A stretch of 64,000 bases of DNA from Primula veris (taxonomy: Eukaryota; Streptophyta; Magnoliopsida; Ericales; Primulaceae), in assembly GCA_963682055.1 (NCBI GenBank), contig OY821742.1:8083816-8147815 (forward strand), read 5' to 3'. This document shows positions 23,783 to 37,900 of the stretch, one piece after another. The first letter of the stretch is position 1. Every line of letters begins with the position of its first letter. Below the pieces are notes generated by a model. It did not search any database. It was not told the DNA's origin and worked only from the letters and a program-made list of their open reading frames with translations. The translations under genes and the position numbers were made by a program.

Positions 23783-24660
23783 AACTTGTAATTTTATTAT
23801 TGAAAAGGAAGAAAACCTTTTTACATTATTGATAAATAAAAATACAATTTAAAAGGAAAAATTTAGAGCATCGAAGAAGAATCAAAGAAATAAAGGAGAG
23901 AGCAGCAAAAAACAACAAAAAAACCCCAGAAAAAAAACACCAAAAAAGAGAAAAACGCGAACAAAATTCAAAAACAATAGTTGAGTATATAGCATCAAAT
24001 GGAAATATAATAAGAAAATAGAACATGTAATTCTTTTTTTGGAAAGAAAGAAAACCCTTTTACATTATTGGTATAAAACAATTTAAGAGGAAAAAACGAG
24101 AGTATCGAAGGAGAATTATAGAAATAAAGTAGAGAGCAACAAAAAACGCCAAATACAAAAAAAAAAACGCGATTTTTTTTAAAAACTATAATTGAATATA
24201 TAGCATCAAATTTAAATATAGTAAGAACGTGAAACTTGTAATTTTATTTTTGAAAAGAAAGAAAACCCTTTTACATTATTGACATATAAAAATGCAAATT
24301 AAGAGGAGAAATTTAAAGCATCAAACGAGAATCAAACAAACAAAGTAGAGAGAAACGGCCAACAAGCACCAAACAAAAACGGGAATAAAATTCAAAAACA
24401 ATAATCAAGTATATAGCATCAAATGGAAAAATAGTAAAAACGTAGAACTTGTCGTTTTAGTTTTGAAAAGAAAGAAAACTTTTTTATATTATTGACATTT
24501 AAAACTACAATTTGAGAGGAAAAAATTAGAGAATCAAAGAAGAATAAAAAAAATGAGGTAGAGAGCAACCAAAAGCAGCCAACAAAACAATGGAAATAAA
24601 TTTCAAAAACAATAATTGAGTATATAGTATCAAATGAAAATATAGTAAGAACATAGAACT
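23783..24660. repeat. Four diverged tandem units of about 210-240 bp
   Basis: Units start near 23,784, 24,025, 24,235 and 24,447 with ACTTGTAATTTTATTTTTGA-like sequence, continue with GAAAGAAAACCCTTTTACAT, and end with TATATAGCATCAAAT. They are A-rich and non-coding. Confidence 0.75.
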
Positions 24661-25913
24661 AGAGAGCATCTGATAGCATCAAACAGCAAACTAAAAGTCT
24701 AACCTTCATGACACCAAAATGGGAGAAAAAACCATGAAAGAAAAATAGATAGCACTATGGGAGAAAAACAAAGAGCAACAAGTGAAAAATTAGAGTATAC
24801 TTACAAATAGTAAAAAAAATATATTAATTAAATAATTAGAAATCATAAAAGCATAGAAGGAAAAACATAATAAACAAATAACAATATAAAATAAAATCTA
24901 GAGAATATAAAGTATTGATGATTGGAGATAACAATAAAATTAGTGAAACGGCTCAAATTAGAAGGAAAAGTAAATGAATTCCCATTAAATACGTAGAAGA
25001 AAGAATATGTACAGAGAAAAAAAAAACATGTAATAAAGTGCTAAAAAATAGTGAGTGAGTTAATAGTTTTGCTATAATAATTGAATGGTAACGTGAGAAT
25101 ATTTTAGATGCTATGTATCAAATGTCAAATAATATTTTACCCATGTTTTTTTTTATAACTAAGGTCATACTAGTAGTGTATTTAACCATCAATTTCCCAA
25201 ATTTTTATACGTTCATTTTGTTATAATCCGAATTCTGACCAAGATTATTTGACTTGAAGTCTAATCTTTGGATGTGCTTATTTGCGACTATCGTTGTCTC
25301 TGGCTTTGTTATGAAACTGGATTAGGTTGATCAAGACAAACTACTTGTGAAACGGAAAACATAGTACTTTTGGGTCTGCGCCGACACATTGTTTATGAAT
25401 ATTTGTCAACACTTGGTTATTTTTTAAGGTGGATTGTATGAGATTAGCTAGAGTTCGACTTAGATTTATCATAGTTGTTTAGATTGTTACCTAAGAGAAT
25501 TATTTGATGTTGTTTGCTTTTACATGCTTTTGGTAGCGGTTTGTACTACTATAAGACCCGCTTTGTAACTAATCCAAAAAAGAAACATCTTTTGTTATGT
25601 ACTAGGCTACCTTTTTCACATCATAAAAAGCTTGATCATTGTAAAAGGTATATTACTGAAGAAGGGGTGGTTACGCAATAAGTTTTTGAGCATTTTCAAA
25701 GCTCAAAAATCAAAGAAACAATGATGTCAACATATTCAATAATCTGGACTCTGGAGTTCCGAAAGTCTTCCAAATAATTCAAATTTGGAGTATCAGAAAA
25801 GGAAGAATAGTTCTTAAAACTTTGGAAATGTATGTTGTTCTGCATGTAAAAATTAAAATAAGTCTATTCGAATACTTAGACCCTTTGAAATTTTATTTAT
25901 TAACGGGTCGCTG
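24661..25913. other. Intergenic, downstream of HD-ZIP IV gene
   Basis: AT-rich, no gene recognised. The part nearest 25,913 would hold the 3'UTR of the HD-ZIP IV gene; no clear polyadenylation site was singled out. Confidence 0.4.
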
Positions 25914-28900
25914 CTATAATGATCTGGACTCATCATCATCTTCTATAGCAGAGGTTCCAAGGCCCTCTCCGTTGTTCCTTACTCTGCAAAAGCCAACATA
26001 GCATAATAAATTAACGACTCAAAGACCATTTGGCTAAAAGTAAATCCTGAAAGAAAAATAAAATATGAGTATCTAAATGAAGTAAAGAACATTAGTTCAT
26101 TTTTAATGGTAGCAAAAAATGAACTAATGTTAACGGGAGCAAGTGATGACTGCCATTTTGCTGGTAACAAAAATTTTACACAATTTCTGTAGCAAAAATA
26201 TTTGCAACACAGAGGCCAAACTAGCATAATGTGTCATAAATCTTAAAACTATTATCCAATTTCCAGAAAATCGGTCCTTGACAACCCTTAAACCTAGACA
26301 AAGCATGAGGTTGAAATTCATACCAAATGCTAGCTCATCTTAGTCTCTTAGCCCTGGATTAAACGTGTATCTTTTTAAGGGGAAAATACTCAGTTCGTGT
26401 CAAATGTTTTTTATCCTGATCCTATCCCATGTCTTTCTAGCTAACTTTTTCACTGTAGTCTTAAGATTCTAAACTTACCAATATTAGATGTCACCCCAAA
26501 AAAGGCCCTGATCCTACCTAGAGTGCCAGACATGAGGTTGTTCACAGTCGTCAAATCAAAAAGTGATAGCTTGGATCCAATGGGTGAGTCGGCCAGGACC
26601 TGTAACGTAAGCGTGAGCAACGACCCACCAGAATAATCGGGAAGGATAGCAAATCCTGAAGGTAGCAAAGGAACTCCATTTGTGTCTCCACCGTCTATCA
26701 CCCCGGTCATAGCACTAGGATCAATGGGTGAGTAGACAATGAAGAACCCTGTTGGGTAAGCAAAACTCTCTTGAAGGAGCAGCATACTGTTCGGATTCTC
26801 TGACATACCCTAGATTAGTTTATATGACAAAAAATGGTTAATTTATAGGAGGAAATATACATTTAGTACAAATTCTGGAACTTTTGATTAAAGAAAACCC
26901 AAGGTTGAAAATCATTTTTTAATATTTGGTATGGATGCGCAATAATGTTCAATCTTACCGACTCTTTTCCTCTTTCTGTTTATCATTTGATACTCATGGT
27001 TCTCAATGATGCTACATTGATTTGTACATATTCTTAAGAAATATAGGTTTTCCTTAATAAATTCGAAATTATGTTAATGCTAAACATTATAGTGTTGGTA
27101 TGTAAGTGAAGCTTATCCAACTTACGTTTACGCGGCTCAACTTAATGGAATTTCCAGCTAGCTCTCCAGTAGTCTTGTTCGCCATTTGATATATATTTGC
27201 ACCATTGGTAAGGATGTCCCACTGTATTTTCCAAACCGACATACATTCGAAAGGTTAATAACAATATGCACGCTTATCTAGACAATAATAAAAAAATCGG
27301 AGTATTCTCAGTTATAAATTATGGTATCAAATTATTCATTAACGAAACCCTTGGATAGGGAAACAGAAGCACAATACCCAAAGATGTAAATGAAAATTTA
27401 TAAACTACTTTCTCAATACTTGCATTAGATAATACTTAGGATTTGTTTTGTTGGGGTACTTGGTCATGGGACTGACACTATATGGGGTCCACAAGACCTA
27501 TGTTTGTTTGGATAATGAAGGACGGGACCATAAATGAAAGTTGGAAATCAAATGATCGTCGAAGGTTTGATATTATTAGTCGAGGACTATTAATTCGACC
27601 ATATTTTCAAAACATACTCAGCATCTGTCTGGATTGTTAGTTTGGGACTAACCAAATGAGGCCTTAGTATACATACTTGTAGGTAGTGCGAAAAGCTTAG
27701 TCTAACTCGTAGGAATATCAACGTGATTGTAAAACTTAGGACCCTAGCTTCTCATATAGTTCGTCCAAAAGAAGAAGCTGAAATGAGAAAATTCACCTTA
27801 GGTCGGTTGTTCTGATCAAAGAAAAAATTGAAAACTCTCCTTGCTGCAGTAGGAAGGCAGATAGAGGTTGCAACAGTAATGACAATGCCATTATGGCAAC
27901 CTTGTTCGTTGACGCTTTTGTGGGTCATCACCTTTACTTCATCAGGTCCAATATGAGAAAGTGTTTTCCAACGGTTAGCAGTAGAGGCTCCCACCCTATT
28001 AAAAAAGGCTGTCACCATTCTTTCAGCCATCTTCGATAAGCTTTTCCTTCCTTCTGTATACAAAAATAGTCGTATGTCAACTATATTTTCAGTTTTATGT
28101 GTATGCTTAGGGAAGTCTCCCTTTGGGACAAATTTTACACTTACATACTGTTTAATATTCAGCTTCAAAACTTTCCTAAATAAGATTTTAGAAAAAGAAA
28201 AGAAAAAAATGCAACTTTATAACTTAATTGTTGGTGTTTATGACCATTAAAAGCAAAACCAGATCATTAAACAATATCTCAACAGAAAATCAGTTTATGG
28301 TGATAAAAAATGAAATCGATTCATTGAACACTATGTCGATGTGAACTCAAGTTATTAAATGAATGGCATCAAAAGTAACATAAAATGGGAAACGACTTTT
28401 TCCCTATGGCTAAATAAAAAGCAAGTCCTTCTTTGGTTACTAAATGGTAATTTTCAATAATTCGAATTGTATCAAGTCATTACTCTTAAGTTTCGAGGAT
28501 TTGAAAGATTTTTGACAAGCTTAGCTTTGCGTTACCAGTTATCGTGACGCATGATTTAATCAACTAAACTCATATGGAAATTACCGATAAGTATAATACC
28601 CAATTAGTATTAGAGACAAGATTACCTTGGGATATATTTGTGTGTGTAATGTGTATATGTATCTGTATATGTATGTATGTTTGAATGTATGTATTAGTGT
28701 ATAAGTACATTTTTGTTTTATTTTATCTTTTGCAAATACATATATTGGCAAAATGACAGATTTGCCTCCTAGACTAAAAGAAATTAATGATGTGCCAGCG
28801 ATAACATCATCATTTTTTGCGGAATTGGACTAAATTGCTTCAAACATTAATGTTCAGGTACTGAATTGCACATTTAAAAAACGACGGGGTAGTATCGCTA

Positions 28901-31900
28901 CTTTCTTAAACCCCATGGTACTAATTGGGTATTAACACTTACCGATATTGCTCAGTTTATTAAAAGGAATACCCATTGCACTGCAACAAGAAAAGCGTTC
29001 AAATTGCCCATTAAGAATGGAAAGCCAATTTTTTGCCCCAAATGCGACTCCTGAGCAAATTACCGATCTGTATATACTGTTGTTCTCCTTATCCTCCACC
29101 TCAACATGCTCCATCCAAGTTATCTGAGCAACAATAGGATGAATCAGACTCTAGTTTTAAAATTGTACCAAAATGAATATAACACTTTGAACCATGTCCA
29201 TATTATTAAAGAACGCTGATTTTCTTTAGGTATTATTGTATAAATTAGAAGAGTGACAATTACTCAAGCATGTTTTATTTCTTACCTTAGAGTATCCGTT
29301 AGGCAATTGCTCAATTACACATCCAGAAGCTCGCTTTTGGAATCTTATTATAGAATCAGCTTCCATCTCGTCCAAGGAAACATCGACCACAACCCAAATT
29401 CCTTCGTCCCGCTGCTTGCAATACCTTACCAAAGTCGTCTCCCGAGTTGGGACGAGAGGTGTCATTATCTGATAATCTGCATGTACCTTGAGAAAATAAA
29501 AAAGTACGTCTTGTAATAAAATTGTGTGGAAAATCATATGTACTTTCTATGAGAACATCATGCACTTCTATCTTAATTACCAGCTGTAAGGCTCCATCGT
29601 AGCTTCCATCACGCCCTGTCGCCAACATCTCAAGCGGTATAGCTTTTGCCACGATTGCAGAAAAGAGATTCGCCCATTGATTCTAATATTCATTAAAAAA
29701 TCATAATATGATTCATGACCTTGAAAAAAGCTGTTTTAATTACTCAAGGTCCTCTGAGCCATGGCTGCATTATAAAATCAATTATCGTTTTCATGTTTTC
29801 CAAAACGCGGCTCCATCATTATATTTGCTCTGTTGCACAAAAGCTATTAAATGACTTGAAAGTTTATCCTTTGTTTTCAAAGAGTGCTCTTCAAATCTCA
29901 AAAGCTTGATTTTAATCTCAAAAATGCTATGCTGAAAAGCTTACATTTTTCTACACGAAAATGCTTAACTTTTTATGCTCTTAGTTAATTTCTTATTAAA
30001 ATGATTTAGATAAGATTTACCATTTACTTATTTTACATAACCAAAAGTAGATACTTACAACATTCATGAGAGCAGTAATAATGTTAATATGGTTTGTCTT
30101 AACGATAGCTGAATCAAGAGTGCCTTCTGATCTAAACCCATGTCTCCTTGGCCAACCTCTAAAAAAAATCCGAGAATACTCTTCTTCGTTGAGTAAGTAA
30201 GTAGTGTACTCGTCAATAGAAACGGGGATCCACAAGGGTTCAAGGCTTTGGGTCATAATGACCAATTCATCCATTGCTGAACTCGCCACGTTAGCAAGCA
30301 CTTGTTTCTCGAAGTCCGATTTGGGTCCAATAACTTGCCTAGTGTGTTCGGCCGATACACATAGCTCTCTTCCCGTAACTCCATTCTCAGACATACAGGT
30401 TTGTGGGACCCATGGCATGGGATTGTTGGCACGTCTTGCGGCTGCATTGATCATCCGTTCAATCTGAAATTTTTTACAAGTTCAAAACCAAAATTGGAAG
30501 GTAAAAATATATATAAAATAAAACTAAAAATATAGGCAAGTACTACTGTTGAACTGTATAAGTGGGTTTTTAGCATTTTCTGAATAGTTTGTGTTTTCTC
30601 GATTAGTAATTTAGTACCCTCAATTCTTATTTTTCTTATTTAGTACCATGATTCCAGATTTTATTTTATTTTGAAACACTATGTCCAATTATAATGCAAT
30701 TTGTGTAGACTAAAGATATCAAATGGCAATATGCAAATTAATTTGTTTACCGTTATTAATTACATTGTTCAAATTCTAACTCAAATTAGACCATCATTTT
30801 CATATATAATCATAAAGTAGTAATCTTTTATTGAGAAAAGCACCACCAAAGATCCAAAGTAGCAGTCTGAATCACAAATTTAGATTTTTCTTGTTTGCAA
30901 CATTCATGGTACATACCTTTCATTGTTATTGGAAACTGTTTCATGAGAGAAAAAGGTCATAGTGCTAAACCACATCCACGTTCATAACAATTAATAGTCA
31001 TTTTCTAGATTCATGATCAAGAAATTTGTTGGAAGTTGGACTTCTATTATTCACTTATATGCATTATGGATGTTAAAACTTTACTCACACATAAACATGT
31101 GAAATTATGAGAAAATTGCATAATCTGATTATCTATATATGGAAATGTATATAATAGGAGTATATGCAAGACTTCAGTCAATTTGTGTTCTTGATAAATA
31201 GATCATCAGAAATCTAAATATGTTACTCAAGTCTCTTAAGTTAAAACTAAAATATAACTTTGAGTTGTAGCTATTGTAATTTCACTACACAAATACTTTA
31301 ACCATTTCACCACAAACATTTTTCATAATTTCATCTTATTCCGCATGGCGCTATCCGTGACAACCACCTGCATTTTTAGATTAAGTTGAAATCTTTTCTT
31401 ATATAACCAGCTTCAAAAGGCATGTCAAACCAATGTCAAATATATATTATTGAAATTATTATAAAAAGATAAAGTGCAACATATATACCTCATCTTTCAA
31501 ACGGACATTCTCCATTCGCAAATGATTCTCGTCCAAAGGATCATTGACAGCACTTGGACCACCACAAGCGCGGCAAAGGGAGTTGTTGAGTGTGTCTCTT
31601 AGCCTCATATTTTCAGCATGAAGCGTCTCATTCTTTAACCGAAATTGTACCTTCTCATGCCTCTCATTTTGCATCTGAGAGGTAAAAAAAAAGGGTAATG
31701 ATGAAAAAGTATTACTACATACAGCGGCGGAACTCATATATGACAAGTGGTTGCCACGGCAATCACATAATTTTTTTTAAAAAATATTTATTTAGCACTG
31801 TTTTACGAACTAATTTATAAATAATGTATTATGACAACTCATTAATATTTTTTGTTGGCAACACCTTTCAAAATGAAATATCATTTATGTAATAAACTAC

Positions 31901-34900
31901 TACGAAATCTCATGTAGTGATAATATTAGTAGATATAAAATAGTAAATTATTGTAATTGATGACAAGTCAACCCATGTGTCAGAAGAAATGCATTGTCTA
32001 AGTAGTATAATATAATATTAAGGGGAAAATATAATTATAAATTAACTTTAGAGTTTATATGCAAAATTAATAATAAAAATGTTATGTAACAAATAATTGT
32101 TAGGAGTAAATATATATTACAAAAGATTTACTTTCAAAAATATTTGGAATTTGAATAAAATAAATTGTTTACTCCGTACCATTCTTGATGTGAAGATACA
32201 TGCTTATAAATCTATAATAATGTATGGAAAGGTATCTAAGATCTTGCCTATTTTAATTTTCTTATTTTGATGGCTTTAGTTTTTATTATGTTTTGACTCT
32301 ATGCTGTATTGTTTTAATCAGTTTATTTTTTAATTATCATGCGAAAAGTTTGATGATTGATTTAGATAGGTTTTTCTTCTTTGAATATTAGAAAAATGGT
32401 AAAACAAAAATCTACCATGATTGATAATTATTTTTTTCAATACGGAGTACTCAAAATGTTTCAGCTAAAAATTTGAATGCGAATTTACCAACCACTTATG
32501 TCAATCCTACCGCCTATATGGGAACCTAAATATTTAATATAAGTTTGTTTTTTCCGTTTTTTATATTATGAATTATGTATTTTAATTTTGGCAACCCTAA
32601 ACATTTTGTGTTGGCTCCGCCCCTAGTTACACAAGTTATACCGTCTAATATGCATGTGTGAACTATTTATTTTCAAAAACTATCACTATCTAAAATACTT
32701 TAAAAAAACTCAACATACTAAATTTATCTCCTTTTAAACCAAAAAATATATTAATAATAATAATAATTCATAATAGACTACACAAAATACGTAAAATCTA
32801 ATAACAATTTATTACATTTAAATACGATTCCAATAAATTTCTGCCTTTTAGATCTTTTGCTCTTACTAATTACCTCGTCTTTTTTCTTTTTGCATGAAAA
32901 CTATTTGAAATTTTGTACTCAAATTTCTCCCCCTGGTTTTATATTTTTACCGAGCGAATCTTTTTGTTACCTTGTTATATATCTTTTTACCTAAAGTTCT
33001 ACTCTATCACTTTTAGCCTTGTAGGATACAACCAAAAAAGCCCAAGAAAGTTGTTCAATATCCTTTTAAGTTATCGGTTGATGTCAAAGTCTATATAGCA
33101 TAAACTAGATTAGCGTATGTACATTTTAACAAAGGAAAAAATTGTACAAGAGACTAGATAGTTAGAGTGAGAATTAAAGAGTGAGGTGTTGAACTAAACC
33201 TTCATTTGAGTGCGCCTATTTTGGAACCAATACTTGACTGGCAAAGGGTCCAATGCCAAGTCACGACTTAGTTCTTTCCTCTGCTTGTCATCTGGATATG
33301 GGCATGCCTTGAAAAAACTATAGCAAATAAAAATAAATTAATAATTACTTATACATGCATTAGCATCTTTTTATAATCATAACAGTGAAACAAATAATTT
33401 TTTTACTAAATGGAGTTTATGATAAAGGATCACATAGAAAATCTGTAGTTTTAAAAGTTAAAATATAAATACATAAGGATATATATATATATATATATCA
33501 AAGTTTAATTTTGGCATGTATTGGCATTTATTACTATAAATAGGAATATATCTAAAGACGGCATAATAAAATAGGTAGTATAGTAAAACATGTATATAAG
33601 ACTCCTCTATATAATAATAAACTTCATATAGTCATATAAACTATGGTCCCAACAACTTCGGCCAATTATAAATAAGAATAAACTCTATTTATATTTCATA
33701 ATTTTTTCCCGTTAGTAAGAAATTCGTCGCCTTATGGCAAGAAATAATATATATCGTAAACACATAGTATCATGTAAAATAAGATATAACTTTGTTTGCA
33801 TGATGACTTATTATTTGCGTCTCTATCACATAGTTGAACTTTCACACGTAGTTAAATACGGACCCAAAACACTAATTTTGGGGTGGTTAAAAAAAACTAT
33901 CGGTCCTAAGTTTCCTTAAATTATTACGGACATAAATTTTTCACGTTTTCAATATTAAAAAAAATCACCCTCTTGTATACAACATATCAAAATAAAATAT
34001 TTTCAGAGTGTCACTCAGCCAACTGCCTGTTTTGGCTAACTAAAGAGTTTTGACTTAAGTTTTTTGATAAATTAAATACAAAAAACCACCTAAAAATACA
34101 ATTTAGTAAAGAGAATAGAAAATCCCAAATTTATATTTAATACTCAAACTTCCAAAATTTAGTAAATAATTTACAACATTGTTTTTATTTCCTTTTCAAT
34201 CATGCTCAAATTGTAAAAATTTTGAAGAACTATTTATATAAGTTATAATTTATTCCTGAGAAATTCATGATCTATGGACAACATATTGATCAAAATATAG
34301 AAATTTTAGATTTATAACATATTTTTTTCTCTAAATTAAAATATACATGATTCTTTACATATAATCTTTTTTGTAATATATTAAAAACTATTTAATCTTA
34401 ATTTTGATAGTTTTTTGTAATGTTTGTAATAATAATTTGACTAAGTAGATATTAGACCTTAGAATAGAGTACAATGAAAAGGTTAGAACCATCCAGAGTC
34501 ATATTTAATTAGTGTATATGACACTAATAATCAATAATATATTTATAGTTAGTTTTTATTGTAAGTAAAGTCACTACAATTATTTTTCAATTTTATTTTC
34601 TCCTTTTTTTTAAGATTTTTTGATATTTTTTCTTTACTTTTTTAACCTTTAGCCTTTAGAATTAATAATCTTTACTAGTATCACTACACAAAATCTAGTG
34701 GTGTGTAATTACAAAAACAATATATAATTTTAAAAAGGGTTGTCGGAAATAAAATTTAATTAAGGGGTTGATAAAATGCTATATTTACAAATTAGCCGAA
34801 AAAACACTGTAAAAAAATCAAATTATTGAAATTTGTGTGGTTGTCATGGCAACCCCTGATAACCCCTTATCATACATAAGCCCCGCCACTACGCATAGGT

Positions 34901-37900
34901 AAAAGCTCGCCAACATGGACACTTTCTTATTGAAGTCAAAATGTTTTTTACTGTCTACCATTCTCGAAGCTTTTTGACATGATTCATTTGTATAAACCTT
35001 GTTCAAATATCTTACATGATGTATATATTTTTAAGTTTTAGTTAATTTTAAAATAATTATTTTTTATTTGTAATATCTACTTAGGAAAAGTGTATAACAA
35101 TGTAGAGTTTATTGTTGTGACTTGAAATTCTTCGGACTTTGTGAATTTCATTTGAATTCGTATAGAAAAGTTTTACTGTAATTGTTATATTTGTAATCAA
35201 CTATTGACAAGATGTGATAAAATATGGATTTTAAACACTCTCCACATGTGCTGTCAAGATATTTCACTCTACGAATATCTTACTGAACATATTCGAGTAC
35301 TAAGTGTCATTACTAATCTAAAAAATTCTATGCACTTACTTTTCAAGTTGTTCAGTTTGGTAGATACTGTGGCGGTGGTATTTCTTCTTCCGAGTTCCAC
35401 GGCTGGTACTGCCGCCAACATTCTCAACCCGTTCGTCTTGGGATCCAACACCATCGCTCTCTGCACCTCTAACCCTTCTACCATCGGTTTCCACAAGGCT
35501 CGGACTCATCGTAGGGGTCGTAAACTGATTGTCCGCCACACTAGGCGAACCCTATCGTAAAATAAATGTAAATGATTGGATCATGTACGCATGATAAAAG
35601 GAATTTCGAAAAACTGAAGACAACGATGTTAAATAGTTGAACGATATGCATAATGTATTTGTGCATGAGTTTAATTACAGTCAAGTTAATTTGGAAACTA
35701 ATGAAGCCGGAGGACAATCATAATAAACATTCCAAATCAAGAAAAGAATAATGTGCAACTCTCCTTGTTATGTAGGTGCTTTCTAAAGTGATAACATTCA
35801 AATTGGACAAATTAAGAAAGGTTTCTAATCGCCATATTTTTCGTTTGGGTACTGCAAACTAAACGAGTCCTACATAAGTCTATTATCACATGTGCAATTG
35901 TCGACCATTTTAACCTTCAACTTTCTGGTTTTTCTAGTACTCAGTAATTTAAGTGAAATAGATATAACAATGACATATGTTGTTATAGTGATTAATCATT
36001 GAAATTCAACTTAAATCCTTCCCATCAATTATAAAAAAATTAATTTTCTAATTTGTTATTTATTTATGAATTAACATTCGATGCAATAATTATTTCCTCT
36101 TGATTTCTATGATATAAATTAGTCATTCCAACACCTAGCTATAAACTCGATATATCCACACAAAAAAAATTTACATGTTCCCGTAGATATATATTCAATT
36201 TAGTGCAGGATATTACAAAATTTATGACATGTATATATTAATTATTAGAATTCGTTTAATTTTTTGTTCAGATAACATTTTTTCCAAATAAATGTATAAA
36301 TTAGCTTTAATCGATTAGATAAAAGTTTTGGATTCCTAAACAGTTAATAATATTCAAATTAATTACCTAGTATATTATTTCGATAGTTTTAATTGAGAAG
36401 AGAGATATCTTCTGTTCAAAGTAACATCATGTGCGTATTTTATATTAATATACCGAGGAAGTAGAAGGAAATGATGGAAAAAAAAATGAAATAGCTAGAT
36501 TAAACTTGCTAATAAGAGAGAGAAATAAACAGTTCTGTTTCTGTGCTGGAAATTAATTACTATCTCATTGTTTTGATAACTTACAAGAATGAGAAGTAAT
36601 ACTGGAGGACTAAATAAATATTATGGTATAAGACTAATATACTAAGAGATTACATTTAGAGATGATGATAAATTGCGATGATGATATAAATATTTAGAAA
36701 ATAAAAATATACGATATAAGAAATTTTCTGTAGGTAAAGAGAGAGAAATAGTGTAAATAGTTTTTATTTTTTATGAAAATAGTTAATATGATAATTAATA
36801 TAAAAATATATGAGTATTTTTTGAAAAAATTGCTAAATTAGACAGAATCATTTGATTTGGCTTGAGTTATTATAATAGAATGATGATAAGACTAATATAC
36901 TAAAAGATTACATTTAGAAACCAAACTACCTTCTTACACTATTGGATTCGGAAAAAAAATTGTAACTTCTTTCTTTGCCTTTATATTTAGAAATTTTAAA
37001 AGAGATTAAAAGATAGTAATACGAAGAGGGAGCCGGTTTTTCCAAGTGTTGTTTGTTATTATTATATTTACATTTTTTTAAACTAATTAAATAAAAATAT
37101 AGGGTTGTTATTACATCTGTAAGTGTTTATTAAAGTCATTGACTGAAAAAGAAACAAATTTTTCAATTTTATATTTTTCTCTTTGAGAAAGTTTAATACA
37201 TTTTCTTTCCATTTTTGTCCAGGTCGATTTGTGATTGACATTTACGAAAGTGTCAGGAAGTTGTATATGTTAAATTATTATCCACTAATGAATTTAAACT
37301 TTTTATCTTTGAAGTACCAGGAAAAAAAACTTTTAAAATTTATGTCAAAAGGTAAGATGTTTAATTAAGTTAAACTTATTAGGCATTAGCTAGGGGGTGT
37401 TTACTGTTCGGGTTAAAACGGTTTTGGCCAAACCCAAGCCCGGACCATGTTGAAACGGACTAGGAAAATATAAATCAGACCGGACCAATGTAACTTTATA
37501 GCCCAAACCAAACCAGATCAACGGTCCGGTTCGATTTCGGATTGGGTTTCAAGTTCGACGGTCCGGTTCGGTTTCGGATTGAATTTTTAGTTGTCGCGGT
37601 ATCACAATAAAGACAACATAATAAATTATATCCGAAAAAGAAAAAGTCAGCAAAAAATCCATAAAATCAACAAATGTTATAGTTGCAATTAAAAAAATAA
37701 ATGGATGAGATAAATTTATATTTACTATATTATATACTTAGTTATTTAATATTTAACTTAGGTTGTTTTAGTGGCCTTAACGATTTTCGCGGTTCAGTCC
37801 GGATTTTGATTAGTTGACCCTATCCCAGATCATTAATAACGGTTTAAAATTTCCCTTACCCAAGTCCAGACCATATAGTTGCAATTAACAAATGTTACCC

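Noticed and set aside
25979..26321. Minus-strand frames of 63-82 codons downstream of HD-ZIP IV exon 11
   Set aside because: They fall inside the predicted last intron, have no START/HD-SAD similarity and no splice-consistent link.
26450..26478. Read-through end of the HD-ZIP IV protein (KFRILRLQ then stop)
   Set aside because: A strong GTAAGT donor precedes it, and a frame-compatible acidic exon exists at 25,981-25,914. Kept only as the alternative end.
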